From Rhodopirellula bahusiensis (GTDB lineage: Bacteria; Planctomycetota; Planctomycetia; Pirellulales; Pirellulaceae): a stretch of DNA of 64,000 nt. The notes beneath the pieces are model-generated. The model had not been told where the DNA came from, ran no database searches, and worked only from the letters and a program-made list of their open reading frames with translations. The position numbers and the translations under genes were made by a program. Shown piece after piece: positions 34,783-46,100 of the stretch. How positions within the stretch are numbered: the first letter of the stretch is position 1; each line of letters opens with the position of its first letter. Location: NCBI RefSeq assembly GCF_002727185.1, contig NZ_NIZW01000002.1, positions 310,001 to 374,000 of the forward strand. Direction: 5' to 3'.

Positions 34783-37700
34783 GTGCCACGCCCCACCGAA
34801 GATCCAACTGAAGTTCGCACTTCGACTTCCGGCGAGATCGTTGCCAAACACATTGGCGACTACCAGATCGTCCGCACGCTTGGCACGGGCGGGATGGGCG
34901 AAGTTTATCTGGCAAAGCATACCGAGACGCAACAAACCGTCGCCCTCAAAGTGCTGCGGCACCACGTCGCCGACCAGCCTCGTTTTCGCCGGCGATTCCA
35001 ACGTGAGGCGGAGTTGATCCAAGCGTTGAAGCACGACCACATCGTGCCGTTGTTGGATACCGGCGAGGACGCGGGTCTGCCATTCTTGACGATGCGTTTG
35101 GTCGACGGGCAAACGCTTGCAGATCTGATCCTTGAGCAACGAGGGATCGATACCGCTGAGCGTTCGGGAGTCGACTCGCAAACCGACACCGCGATCATGT
35201 CACAAGCTCTCGCGGCGACCGATGACAGTGCGAACTCGTTTGAATTCATCGCCAAGGCGATCGCGGACATCGCTGACGCGTTGCACTTTGCCCACTCGAA
35301 CAAGATCATTCACCGCGACATCAAACCGTCCAACTTGATGCTCGACCGCAATGGGAAGTTGTGGCTGACTGACTTTGGATTGGCGTTCTTGGAAGATGAC
35401 AAAACCGCCCTGACGATGACGGGTGACTTGGTTGGAACACCCGCCTACATGAGCCCCGAACAGACGATCGGGTCTCACTCCGAAGTGACGCGTCGATCGG
35501 ACGTCTACAGTTTGGGAGCGACGCTGTACGAATGGGCGACGCTTCATCGTCCGTTCAGCGGCAATCGTGAACAGGTTCTGGTGAACGTTGCAAACGGAAG
35601 TCTGGCAACGCCTCGCAGTCTTCGCAACGATCTACCGCTCGCCCTCGAAGCCGTTATCTGCAAGGCGATGTCACGGTCGCCCGATGGTCGCTACCCAACC
35701 GCCGCCGCGTTTGCGGAGGACCTTCGCCGGTTCGCTGCTGGCAAGCCAGTCCACGCGAAAATGCCGGGCTGGCCGGAACGCTTGTTCCGGTGGAGCCAGC
35801 AAAATCCGTTGGTCGCCTTGGCATCGTTCCTCGGTGTGGTCACGACCGTTGTTGCCGTCTTGGCAATGCAAGCGATCTACTCGGGGCAATTGGTTCGCAT
35901 CAACGAGCAGTTGGAAAAGAGCAATGACGATCTGATCGTCTCGAACCTGCAGTTAGAAGCTCGCGAAGCGCAACTGAGCAATCAGCTTTTTATCTCTGAT
36001 ATGTCACTCGCCTTCAAAGCCTACGCAGGGAACAACCTCTACACGACGAAGCAGTTGCTGGACAAGCATGGATCTCAAACCAATCCCTATGGTGCTCGAA
36101 GATTTGCATTCGAGTTGCTGGACTATCTCGCGGAGCCGCCGTCTTCGACCGTGCTGACCCAGCACAGTTCTCCTGCCACCGGACTGGCTGTATCCGAAGA
36201 TGGCAAGCTTGTCGTTTCGGTTTCGGAGGGAGGCGAGGTGCATGTGGTGGACCTCGAGTCACGCGAATTGCTTGCTCAGTACCAGTTGCTTGGGCGTCTC
36301 AATTCCGTCTCGCTCAGTCCCGATAATCAGTTTTTTTTGACCGGCCTGAATGATTCCATTGGGTTCAGCCCGATCAAGCTGCATCGCGTCGACAATGGCG
36401 AAGAGGTTCTGGGTTTGCTCGGCCACTGGCACTCGATTGAGTCGACCGCGATATCGCCAGATGGAAAGTTGATCGCGACAGCGGACCGCTATCGACAGAT
36501 CCAGATTCACGATGTTGAAGGCAATTTAATTGAATCTCTCGATGCGGGAACGCGGAACGAGTCATTGGATTTCATCGGTGACGGCCATCGTTTGGTCTAT
36601 GTCAACGATTCGAAACCAGATCGCGAAATAAGAGTTCGAGATTTGGATTCCAAAGAAGAAGTCACTCTCCCGATCGATGTGATGGCGGCTCAATTTGCGA
36701 TGTCGAAACCGGATCCTGAATCGGGCCAGTTCCGAACCGTTGCACAGGGATACGGTTCTCTTTCCGTCTGTGATTTCGATCAACCACAGCCGTTTGTTCA
36801 GATGGATCTGTTTGATGCGACGTTCCGATGTGTGGCAATCAGCGATGACGGAGAACTGGTCTACTCGGGAACCGACGAAGGGTCTGTCTACATTTGGCGT
36901 TTGAAAGACCGGGACTTCTACAACCAATTGTTTCGTCCGCTCTTGGTGCCGGCCGCGAATGGTCGGATCTATGACATCGAGGTTTTACCGGAAGATACCG
37001 AAACACCTTGCTTTGTGACGTCTTCTGAAGATGGCAATGTCACTTTGTGGGACACGCAAGAGAAGATGCCAATTCGTCCGGCTCACCCGAAGGCAGCTTA
37101 TCCGAGCACTCCCACGAAACAGATCGCGTCGGCACACTATGGATCGTCCGATGTTTTTCTTAGGCTCAATGGCGGCGTGGTGGCTCACTACAATCCAAAA
37201 GAGAGCCACTGTGAGTTATCTGTGATCGCTCTCCACGGCACAAAAATCAGTGACTATATCGCGGCGACGAAGGATGCCTCGGTCGTTGCGGTGTCGTCTG
37301 GGACCGAGCTGAATCTTTACGATGTTGAATCGAAAAAACTCATCAAGAATATTCCCGAGCATTACTCGGAGAAGCAATGTCGCGGCCTTCATTTCTTGGG
37401 GAAACGATTGTATGTCCTCTATACCGAAGAGGTGCTGGTCTACGAATTGCCGGACTACTCCTTAGCCGGTATTATCCAGCTTCCGATTGACAATGCGGTT
37501 TACATGACGCGGATTCCGTTCGAAGACGCTTTGATGGTCGTCACCGAGCGAGCGCTGTGCAAAGTGGAAGGAATGTCAGCCAGTTTCTACGAGAAGGCTG
37601 GGTCCGCTGCGGAGTATTTCAAACGTGTCGTTTTTGATTCTCGCGGAGACCAGATGGCAATCATCCGGAAGAACCGTCTCGTCGAAGTTCGAACGTTCCC

Positions 37701-38034
37701 AGAAGGCGAAACCGTTGCCGTATTGCGAGGGCATCTCAAGCAACCGAGCGATTGTTTGTTCATGGACGACGACATGACGGTCGCGACCACGAGCGAAGAA
37801 GGAATCGTTCGGTTTTGGGACATCGAAAGCGAACGCGAATTTGGATCGCTTGCGACCGGAAAAAGCCAGGACAACTACCTGCACTACTTTGAAGAAGCCG
37901 ACATGTTGATGGCAACTTCTGCGGCGGGGCCAATGGAGCTTTGGGTGACCGATCGCGGTGCTGATTGGTTGGCTTCCGAATCGCGTGATAGTTCCAACGC
38001 ACTGATGGCATCGACAGCCGACGAGACGAAATAG
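34783..38034 (+). CDS. Ser/Thr kinase with WD40 propellers, paralog 1
   Basis: 1083 aa. Kinase domain: G-loop LGTGGMGEVYL (about residue 33), VALKVL, HRDIKPSNLMLD (about 177), DFGLAF, and APAYMSPEQ-like GTPAYMSPEQT. One membrane helix lies at about 341-366 (VALASFLGVVTTVVAVLAMQ), followed by a coiled coil (RINEQLEKSNDDLIVSNLQL) and the block ISDMSLAFKAY, and then WD40-type repeats to the end. This is the planctomycete kinase-WD40 receptor layout, with the propellers expected outside the cytoplasm. GTG 34783 aligns with the GTG starts of both paralogs downstream. Ligand unknown. Confidence 0.93.
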   Translation: MPRPTEDPTEVRTSTSGEIVAKHIGDYQIVRTLGTGGMGEVYLAKHTETQQTVALKVLRHHVADQPRFRRRFQREAELIQALKHDHIVPLLDTGEDAGLPFLTMRLVDGQTLADLILEQRGIDTAERSGVDSQTDTAIMSQALAATDDSANSFEFIAKAIADIADALHFAHSNKIIHRDIKPSNLMLDRNGKLWLTDFGLAFLEDDKTALTMTGDLVGTPAYMSPEQTIGSHSEVTRRSDVYSLGATLYEWATLHRPFSGNREQVLVNVANGSLATPRSLRNDLPLALEAVICKAMSRSPDGRYPTAAAFAEDLRRFAAGKPVHAKMPGWPERLFRWSQQNPLVALASFLGVVTTVVAVLAMQAIYSGQLVRINEQLEKSNDDLIVSNLQLEAREAQLSNQLFISDMSLAFKAYAGNNLYTTKQLLDKHGSQTNPYGARRFAFELLDYLAEPPSSTVLTQHSSPATGLAVSEDGKLVVSVSEGGEVHVVDLESRELLAQYQLLGRLNSVSLSPDNQFFLTGLNDSIGFSPIKLHRVDNGEEVLGLLGHWHSIESTAISPDGKLIATADRYRQIQIHDVEGNLIESLDAGTRNESLDFIGDGHRLVYVNDSKPDREIRVRDLDSKEEVTLPIDVMAAQFAMSKPDPESGQFRTVAQGYGSLSVCDFDQPQPFVQMDLFDATFRCVAISDDGELVYSGTDEGSVYIWRLKDRDFYNQLFRPLLVPAANGRIYDIEVLPEDTETPCFVTSSEDGNVTLWDTQEKMPIRPAHPKAAYPSTPTKQIASAHYGSSDVFLRLNGGVVAHYNPKESHCELSVIALHGTKISDYIAATKDASVVAVSSGTELNLYDVESKKLIKNIPEHYSEKQCRGLHFLGKRLYVLYTEEVLVYELPDYSLAGIIQLPIDNAVYMTRIPFEDALMVVTERALCKVEGMSASFYEKAGSAAEYFKRVVFDSRGDQMAIIRKNRLVEVRTFPEGETVAVLRGHLKQPSDCLFMDDDMTVATTSEEGIVRFWDIESEREFGSLATGKSQDNYLHYFEEADMLMATSAAGPMELWVTDRGADWLASESRDSSNALMASTADETK

Positions 38035-38101
38035 CACGGTCTGTGCTCGTCAACGCTTTTCAACACTCCTCGCGATCTCGACAAAGACGGTTCAACACGA
38101 A

Positions 38102-41100
38102 GTGGATCTCCAATCTGACAATCCTAAGGATGCGGTCGCGACGGAAGTCGGTGAAATGAACCTGCCTCCGCAGCACATTGGCAAGTACCAAGTCATCCGG
38201 ACGCTGGGTGCCGGTGGGATGGGCGAGGTGTATTTGGCCGAGGACACGACGTCGGGGCAACGTGTCGCGCTGAAGTTGCTGCAGCATCAGGCGTCCAAGA
38301 AGCCACGGATGCGTCGTCGCTTCGAACGTGAATCAAATGTGATTCAGGACTTGCAGCACGACCACATCGTTCCGCTGCTTGACGCCGGAGTCGAACAGGG
38401 GATGCAGTACCTGGTGATGCGGTACATCGACGGCCAAACCTTGGCCGAGCGAATTGCGGTCCCTCAAGGTTGTGGTCAGACCGCATCGTTATCGATCGGG
38501 AACAGCCAGGATACGACAGCGGCGAGTGCGGGCGATCCACTGCACGAGGATCATCCTGATTCGTTTGAGTTTATCGCCACTTCGATCGCGAACATCGCCG
38601 ATGCGTTGCAGGTCGCTCACGACGAACGAGTCATCCACCGCGACATCAAACCCGCCAACTTAATTTTCGATCAAGACGAGAAAATCTGGTTGGCTGATTT
38701 CGGCCTCGCGTTCACGGAAGATGACCGCACCGCGCTGACAATGACCGGCGACGTGCTGGGAACTCCGGCGTACATGAGTCCCGAGCAAACGCTTGGCTCG
38801 CAGACCGACGTCACACGACGTTCGGATGTATACAGCTTGGGTGCGACGCTCTACGAATGGGCCACGTTGCAACGTCCCTTCAGTGGCAATCGGGAACAGA
38901 TCCTGGTCAACATCGCGAACGGGAGTGTTGCCACGCCTCGAAGCCTCCGGGCGGAGCTGCCACCGGCACTCGAAGCCATCATTTGCACGGCGATGTCGCG
39001 ATCCCCCGAGGCTCGTTATCCGACGGCTGCCGCGTTCTCGGACGACCTTCGGCGGTTTGCCGCTGGTCAACCTGTTCGAGCCAAAATGCCAGGCTGGACG
39101 GAGAAATTGGCGCGTTGGCGACGACGCAACCCGATGGTGGCGCTCGCGTCGTTGATCGGAGTTATCACTACGATCATGGCGGTTTTGGGAATGCAGGCGA
39201 TGCACTCGGATCAGCTGACGCGAGTCAATGCACAGCTTGCCGAGAGCAACGATGAGCTGATCAAAACCAACCTGGAACTTGAATCACGTGAAGCTCAGCT
39301 GAGCAAACAGTTGTACGTGTCCGACATGTCGCTGGCGTTCCAGGCTTACAAAGGAAACAATCTCCGGACGACCAAGCAATTGCTCGATAAGCATCGACTC
39401 GAATCGGAGGAAGCGACGCCGCAACGGTTCGCGTATCGATGCCTGGATTACTTGGTCACGCCGCCTCCTTCGGTCTTGCTCACGCAACACAATGGCCCGG
39501 CAACAGAAGTGGCGATTTCAAATGACGGGAAGATCGCCATTTCGGTCAGTCACGACGGCGAGGTTCACGTCATTGACTTGGCGACGAAGCAGCGAACGCA
39601 TCAGTACAAGCTCCCCGGACGACTCGATGCGATCGCGATCAGCCCTGACAACCAGCATTTCCTGACAGGTCTCAATGGTGACGTCGGATTCAATGGCATC
39701 ACCGTCCGCGAAATTGCCACCGGGAAAGAGACTTTGGAACTGCTGGGCCACTGGCATAACGTTGAGTCCGCTGCGTTCTCTTCCGACGGAGAGATGTTTG
39801 CGACGGCGGGCCGCTACCGCAACGTCCAAGTCCACGATCGAGAAGGAAGAGTCGTCAAGACATTTTACGGTGGCTCACGGAACGAGTCAGTGCAATTCGC
39901 GGGTGATGGTCACCTCATTGCCTATGTGAAAGAAGTGGACTCAAAGCGACGATTGAGTCTCCTGGATCTCGACTCTGGGAAAGAGATTGAAGCACCGGTC
40001 AATGACGAAACCACACACTTTTCAACAGTTGATTTGGGCGATGGCATCTTCCGAATGTTCTCGTACGGAGCGAAGGACTTCAAGATTGCTGATTCCACGA
40101 ATACTGAATACTTTGCGAAAGCATTTGCGATGGACACGCCCGTACGCTGCGTTGGAATTGCTGCCAATGGAGAGGACTTGTTCAATGGCACGGACGATGG
40201 AACTGTGTATGCATGGACGCTGACGAACCGTGCAGAGGACGGGTTTTTGCAGGCTCCTTTGGTGTTTCAAGCGTCCAAAGGCCAAGTCAGCAGCCTTCAG
40301 GCGTTGCCAGATCCAGCCGATTCCGCCCGGATAGTCACAGCAGGCGAAGACGGCTCGGTTCGGCTTTGGGACCTCAAGGACAAATTGCCCGTTCGTCCCA
40401 ACCCGCGGGGACGCACGTTCCCGTCCGCACACGTCACCAATATCTATTCTCCCGACGACAACCCGTTTGATGTCTTTGTCAAACTCAGCGACAACACGGT
40501 CTGGCACTACGACCCCAGACGTGACCTGCATCAGATGCAGCCAATCGAGAGCGAGCTGAAGGAATGGGGGACCAGACTTGCGAGCAACGCCGATGCTTCA
40601 ATGCTTGTTGTGACATCCGAAGTCGAGGTGGAGGTGCGTGACTTGCAAGCGAAAAAACTCCTCGCCAAAATCGTGCCCCCGCATCGAGGCGAACCAATCA
40701 ACGACGCAAAGTTTGTGGATGGCAAATTGTGCGTGCTGCTGCCGAAGCTTCTGTTGGTCTATGACGTGGAAAACTTCGAGCTGATCGAAACCCATGAACT
40801 TCCAAGTGACAACTTCGCTTTCTTGTACGACATTCCAAACCGTGATGCCTTGATGCTGAGTTCGTCGAGTATGCTTAGCATCTATGAAGATTCGAGCGTT
40901 TCAATTTTTGAGGCCACTGCGTCAACGGCGGTGCGATATTCGCACGTGAGCTTTGATTCAACCGCGAAGCAAATCGCGATCGTCTTTGACGACCGATTGG
41001 TCGAGATCCGAAGCTTCCCTGAGAACGAGACGACCGCAGTTCTACGAGGGCATTCCAGGCCGATTGGTGATTGCATTTTTTTAGACCGTGGTCGAACGGT

Positions 41101-41332
41101 CGCCACCACCGGGGATGAAGGCGTGGTTCGATTCTGGGACCTCGCCAGCGAACGCGAGCTGGGGGCTCTTCCAACTGGCGAGCACTATCAAAATCAGCTT
41201 CACTACATCGAAGACGCAGACATGCTGATGCTGACCTCGATTAAGCGGCCCACGGAGATGTTGATGACCAAAAATTCTCGCGAGAAGTTGGCTCGGGCGA
41301 TCAAGTCCGCCAATGCGGAACAGGTCGAGTGA
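38102..41332 (+). CDS. Ser/Thr kinase with WD40 propellers, paralog 2
   Basis: 1076 aa. Organised as its upstream neighbour: G-loop LGAGGMGEVYL near residue 35, HRDIKPANLIFD near 179, DFGLAF, one membrane helix at about 343-367, a coiled coil (VNAQLAESNDELIKTNLELE), VSDMSLAFQAY, then propeller repeats such as GHWHNVESAAFSSDGEMFAT and GHSRPIGDCIFLDRG. The kinase and juxtamembrane parts are very close to paralog 1, while the propeller parts have drifted. GTG 38102 lies 67 bp after paralog 1, so the two may be co-transcribed. Confidence 0.93.
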   Translation: MDLQSDNPKDAVATEVGEMNLPPQHIGKYQVIRTLGAGGMGEVYLAEDTTSGQRVALKLLQHQASKKPRMRRRFERESNVIQDLQHDHIVPLLDAGVEQGMQYLVMRYIDGQTLAERIAVPQGCGQTASLSIGNSQDTTAASAGDPLHEDHPDSFEFIATSIANIADALQVAHDERVIHRDIKPANLIFDQDEKIWLADFGLAFTEDDRTALTMTGDVLGTPAYMSPEQTLGSQTDVTRRSDVYSLGATLYEWATLQRPFSGNREQILVNIANGSVATPRSLRAELPPALEAIICTAMSRSPEARYPTAAAFSDDLRRFAAGQPVRAKMPGWTEKLARWRRRNPMVALASLIGVITTIMAVLGMQAMHSDQLTRVNAQLAESNDELIKTNLELESREAQLSKQLYVSDMSLAFQAYKGNNLRTTKQLLDKHRLESEEATPQRFAYRCLDYLVTPPPSVLLTQHNGPATEVAISNDGKIAISVSHDGEVHVIDLATKQRTHQYKLPGRLDAIAISPDNQHFLTGLNGDVGFNGITVREIATGKETLELLGHWHNVESAAFSSDGEMFATAGRYRNVQVHDREGRVVKTFYGGSRNESVQFAGDGHLIAYVKEVDSKRRLSLLDLDSGKEIEAPVNDETTHFSTVDLGDGIFRMFSYGAKDFKIADSTNTEYFAKAFAMDTPVRCVGIAANGEDLFNGTDDGTVYAWTLTNRAEDGFLQAPLVFQASKGQVSSLQALPDPADSARIVTAGEDGSVRLWDLKDKLPVRPNPRGRTFPSAHVTNIYSPDDNPFDVFVKLSDNTVWHYDPRRDLHQMQPIESELKEWGTRLASNADASMLVVTSEVEVEVRDLQAKKLLAKIVPPHRGEPINDAKFVDGKLCVLLPKLLLVYDVENFELIETHELPSDNFAFLYDIPNRDALMLSSSSMLSIYEDSSVSIFEATASTAVRYSHVSFDSTAKQIAIVFDDRLVEIRSFPENETTAVLRGHSRPIGDCIFLDRGRTVATTGDEGVVRFWDLASERELGALPTGEHYQNQLHYIEDADMLMLTSIKRPTEMLMTKNSREKLARAIKSANAEQVE

Positions 41333-41338
41333 TCCCTC

Positions 41339-41455
41339 GTGGTCTGTCACGACTTATTCTTAGGGTAGTGGACGAGGCGACGAGTCCTGGACTGGCGTCA
41401 AATCCAAGGACTCGTCCACTACGATCAACCCTGGATTTTAGCTGTGACAGACCAC
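41339..41455. repeat. Nested inverted repeats downstream of kinase paralog 2
   Basis: The outer 12-bp perfect arms GTGGTCTGTCAC (41339-41350) and GTGACAGACCAC (41444-41455) enclose inner 12-bp perfect arms GTAGTGGACGAG (41365-41376) and CTCGTCCACTAC (41411-41422). The inner pair is a GTAG-headed BIME. The outer arm abuts the target site of the insertion sequence. It could also act as a terminator for the kinase gene. Confidence 0.85.
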
Positions 41456-43005
41456 TAGTACTACAGCGCTAAGTTTTCGCCCATCGACATCGTGTGATGG
41501 TGTCGGGATCGATTCCAAGCGTAGCGTATCTCTCGAGCTTACTTCGTGTGTGGCTGACGCGGGCCGCGGCATTGCGAGATTGATGGTAATTGATTCGCGA
41601 GGCGACCTGTTCAAGCAAGGTGCGACGACTCTCGCGAGGAAGCGACCAGCTGACAACGATCGCGTCGACCGCGTCGCGAATTTGCTGAATCGTCCACTCC
41701 GTATTTTTTTTCCCACGCCTGCTGACAGGTTTGCGACAAGAACAAGTAGCTCAGCGACGTGATGATCAGGTGACGCTTCAGTCCCAAGTAGCGACGTCCC
41801 TCGTAGCAGTCCAAGCCGACCTCCTGTTTCTGATCTTCGAAGCAACGCTCGACTCGCCAGCGTTGGAAAGCGAATTGCAGAAGCATCGCCATCGAAGTGA
41901 ATTGGCTCGCGTTACTGACGAAGAATTTCAGTTCGCCATCAAGCACGTTTCTCGCCACCACCAACCACAGTGACATTCCCGGTAAGCCGTCGCTGCCTTT
42001 GAGTGTCACGCGAACCCGCTTGGCTTCCCAGATGATCGGACCTTTCTCGCCGTCTTTGACGCGGTATCGTTTCCAGCGTTTCGCTTTCATCGCTTCGCCG
42101 TGCCAGAACACCGTTTCGACACTTCGCGGCAAGCTTTCCCCACTCTTGATGCGGGGCGTCTTGCGACCTCGACCCCGGCCTCCCTTGCGGTAGGGCTGCT
42201 CGGTCACTTCAGGCGGCTTCTCCCAAACCGAAAATGTTCGCGGTACTTCGAGCACAAACTTCTGGTCACGACTAGCCAGGCCTTCCAAAAAGCCAGGTTT
42301 GCCGCCGTAGCCTTCATCGGCGGTCAGCCATGGAAACACGATCCCCTCGCCTTCGCTTCGGTCAAGCAATTCCAACGCGATCTGCCACTTGGGGCGATAC
42401 ACCATTTCGTCAGGGATGCCAGCGGCAGCACAACGCTGTCGATCGTTGCTCCAACTCTCAGGAAGAAACAATTCGCCATCGACCATACAGTGAAAGTCCT
42501 CGGTCGCCGCGGCGAGATGAACCGTGACGATGCAGTTCTCTTGCTTGCCAACTTTGCCGCACCATTGTCGCTGCACGCCGGGCGTCTTATCGCCTTTTTT
42601 GACGTCACTGGTTTCGTCGATGATCGCGACCGTGTTGGCGGTGACGTGCTCATCACGGACGATGTGAATTAGCCTCCTGCGAAGAGCGTCTTCGTTCCAT
42701 CGATGTTGAGCGAGAAACTCTTGCAGAGTTCGCACTGGTGTGCCGGCTTGCAAGGCAATCGGCTCGACGCTTTTGGCATCCAGATCCGACAGCTGCCCAC
42801 GAACGTAAGTAGTCAAATGGGCTCGAGTATCGCTCCGCCCAAAACAGTCGCCAAAGCGAGCCAGATAAGCGTCCAGCCGATCTTCAAGTTGCTCCAAATC
42901 ATCGACGTCCATGCCTGAACCTCCGTGCGGCAAACCAAATCTCAAACCGCTATTCTCAACCAAAACACCGAACCGTTACAACTCCAGTTAGCGCTGTAGT
43001 ACTAG
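41455..43005. mobile_element. IS701-family insertion sequence with CTAG target duplication
   Basis: Perfect 14-bp terminal inverted repeats TACTACAGCGCTAA (41459-41472) and TTAGCGCTGTAGTA (42988-43001) bound a 1543-bp element. CTAG occurs directly outside both ends (41455-41458 and 43002-43005), fitting the 4-bp YTAR target duplication known for IS701-family elements. It contains one intact transposase. Perfect ends and an undisturbed transposase frame suggest recent insertion. Confidence 0.92.
41611..42912 (-). CDS. IS701-family DDE transposase
   Basis: 433 aa. The IS701/IS4-type DDE triad is visible: first Asp in AIIDETSDVKKGDKTPGVQR, second in WLTADEGYGG, and Glu in QRWRVERCFEDQKQEVGLD (the YREK-like region). 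GRQ-type IS701 residues (VQRQWCGKVGKQENC) follow the first Asp. The ATG at 42912 is preferred because CGGAGG lies seven to eight bases upstream; the longer TTG frame from 42963 has no such support. The frame is intact, so the element may be active. Confidence 0.93.
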   Translation of the reverse strand: MDVDDLEQLEDRLDAYLARFGDCFGRSDTRAHLTTYVRGQLSDLDAKSVEPIALQAGTPVRTLQEFLAQHRWNEDALRRRLIHIVRDEHVTANTVAIIDETSDVKKGDKTPGVQRQWCGKVGKQENCIVTVHLAAATEDFHCMVDGELFLPESWSNDRQRCAAAGIPDEMVYRPKWQIALELLDRSEGEGIVFPWLTADEGYGGKPGFLEGLASRDQKFVLEVPRTFSVWEKPPEVTEQPYRKGGRGRGRKTPRIKSGESLPRSVETVFWHGEAMKAKRWKRYRVKDGEKGPIIWEAKRVRVTLKGSDGLPGMSLWLVVARNVLDGELKFFVSNASQFTSMAMLLQFAFQRWRVERCFEDQKQEVGLDCYEGRRYLGLKRHLIITSLSYLFLSQTCQQAWEKKYGVDDSANSRRGRRDRCQLVASSRESSHLA

Positions 43006-43184
43006 GCGATGGTTTGAATCGTGAAATCTGCCAGCGAACAGACTCGATCGTCCTGCGGGGAATGTCGGCCCTAGCTATCATTGGGAGGCTACTGACCTGT
43101 GATTGCATGGAGTGCGATCACGTTCGGGGTGAACGTTCTCCACCAATGCCAATGCCGCTATCGAAGCCGACGGTTCTACACGAC

Positions 43185-46100
43185 GTGAGTCTACCACCTG
43201 ACAATCCGACCGAGGCTGCCGGCACAGAGGCGGGTGGCTTCAACGAGTCTCTTGAACACTTTGGCAATTACCGAGTCATCCGGACGCTGGGCACGGGCGG
43301 GATGGGCGAGGTGTACCTGGCCGAGGACGTCACCACGGGGCAGAAGGTGGCGCTCAAACTGCTGCAACATCGCGCGTCGAAACAGGCTCGTTTACGACGC
43401 CGGTTCGAACGCGAGTCCACGCTGATCCAGGATTTGCAGCATGACCACATCGTTCCGTTGCTGGATTCCGGAGTCGACGAGGGAACGCAATACCTCGTCA
43501 TGCGTTACATCGACGGACAAACCCTGGCCGATCGAATTTCGCAAGAGTCCGGCAACGACGACACTCGAACGTGTTCGCCAGGACCAAGCAGCGAAACAGT
43601 CAACACAAGGATCAGCGTCGAAGCGGGAAGTGCGTCGAGCGACTCGTTTGAGTTCATCGCCGATTCGATCGCGAATGTGGCGGATGCGTTGCAAGTCGCT
43701 CACAACGATCGCGTGATTCACCGTGATGTCAAACCCTCGAACTTGATGTTCGACAGTGACGGCAAGATCTGGCTCACGGACTTTGGTTTGGCGTTCACCG
43801 AAGATGAGAACACCGCGCTGACGATGACCGGCGACGTGCTGGGGACTCCCGCTTACATGAGCCCCGAGCAGACTTCCGGTGCAACCGCGGCCACAACGCC
43901 TCAGTCGGACATCTACAGTTTGGGCGTCACGCTGTACGAATGGGCGACGCTTCAGCGAGCCTATTCGGGTTCCCGGGAACAAATCCTGAATCAAGTTACC
44001 CAAGGGGCTCACTCGCCCGCGGGTTCCGTGCGTCCGGAACTGCCTCGGCCTTTGCAAGCGATCATTGGCAAAGCAATGTCGCTCACGCCAGCGAACCGTT
44101 ACGCCACCGCAGCAGAGTTCGCAAACGATCTCCGGCGGTTCGTAAGTCATGAACCTGTCACTGCGAAGATGCCGGGATGGAGCGAACGGTTGTTCCGTTG
44201 GAGCGAACGCAATCCGATGGTCGCCTTGGTGTCCTTGATCGGAATGGTGACGACCATCATCGCTGTGATTGCAACTATCTCGATTTACTCCGGTCGTTTG
44301 ATGAGCATCAACACGGCTCTCGATGCCACCAACGAAGAACTTTCGCGAACCAACGTCGAACTTGCCACTAGCGAGGAAGAACTGCGGCAGTACTTGTACG
44401 TGGCGGACATGACGCTGGCCTATCAGGCCTATGCGTCACACAATTTTGTCGAAGCGAGAAAGTTGCTTCAGAAGTACAGCCCGAAGGAGAAGTCCAACCT
44501 CAATCGAATCGGCGAGGACGCGAAGCCGCATTTCGCTTGGCAATTGCTCGATCGCCTGACGACAGAACTGCCATCCGTTTTGCTGACGACGCACGAGGGC
44601 AAAGCGAATGAGGTAGCCGTTTCGGACGACGGGAAGCTGGCTCTTTCCGTCGGCGAAGAAGGGCAGTTGCATGTCATCGACCTGGAGACGCAGGAGGTTC
44701 TGCATCGCCATCAAGTCGGCAATCAACTCAATGCCGTCGCTCTCAGTCCCGACAATCAGCGTTTTGTGACGGGTCTGAATGGCAGCCTCGGTTACAACTT
44801 GGTCATGGTCGGTGACGTCCAAACTGGCGAGGTGGTGGAATCGATGGTCGGACACCAGAACACCATCGAGTCCGTGGCCTACTCGTCAAACGGCAAATAC
44901 GTTGCCTCAGCAGAACGATATCGCAGCGTGCAGATTCATAGTGTCGATGGGGACCTGGTTGAACGCATTGAAGGTGGGAGTAGAAACGAGTGTCTTCAGT
45001 TTGTAGGTGACGGCGTGAGTGTCGCTTCGCTGAACGACCCGGACGAGGGTGAAAGACGAGTGTTCGTTTGGGACAAAGATTCGGAGAAGTCCTTTTCTCT
45101 GCCAATCATCGTGGCATCCTCTTCCTTTGCGTTTTCCAAACCGTTGCACGAAAGCGGTGAGTTGCGTTTGGTCACCTGCAATTCCGACAAGGTTCAGGTG
45201 GTTGATGGCAAAGAATGTGAATTGGTTGCGTATTTCGAAGATATCCCGGGCCGGATCCGCTGCGTCGATATCACGGATGACGGGCGTTATGTCTGCGCGG
45301 GTGTTGATGAAGGAATGATTCTCTTGTGGGATCTCTATCAGACAACCAATGGCAAGAGACTTATTCATACCAATGTGTTTCAGGCGAGCGAGAAGGGGAT
45401 CTCGAGCGTCAAGTTTGTGGCTAGCGATCAAGGCGTTCCCCGAATCATCACATCGAGTTTGGATGGGACGGTGCGATTGTGGGACGCATCGGATCTCATT
45501 TGGAAGACGCCGGGCAGCGATCTTTTCGCGAGTGAGAAGTATCGACTGCACAATAGTTACACACCAAATCATGGCGATTCCAATGTGTATGTTCGATTCC
45601 GTGGTGGCGTTGTCGGGCACCACAACCATCAGTCCGGCGTCGACGACATGCGACACATCGGAAACTACCCTTGCGAATTTGGACTCGCGATCGCTCTCCA
45701 TCCCGACGGCCGGCGGATGGCAATTGGCAGTTCAAATGGGGTTGTGATTGCGGATTCCATCACCGGCGAAGTTGAGACCACGATTGCCCCTCCTGAAGCA
45801 GAGAAAACCTGCCGAGGTCTACTTTTTATCGATGGTTTGTTGGTCACGCTTTTCAACGATCGTATGCTCCTCCATCGCGCCGACGACTTTTCCTTCGTGG
45901 ACGAGTTTGATACGGGGGACGGGAATCTATTGGAGCTATGCCGAGTTCCCAATGAAGACGCCTTGATCGTGATGGGGGCAAGCCATCTCTACCGTTTCGC
46001 CGATCAGAAGTTATCGTTGTTGGAACGTGTGGATGAGTCCGAAGCTTATGCGGGAATTTGCTTTGATTCGAAGGGGAAGCAATTCTTGTCGTCACATCAC

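Noticed and set aside
43014..43184. N-terminal extension of kinase paralog 3
   Set aside because: Paralog alignment places the start at GTG 43185; the extra 57 codons begin beside the IS end and match nothing.
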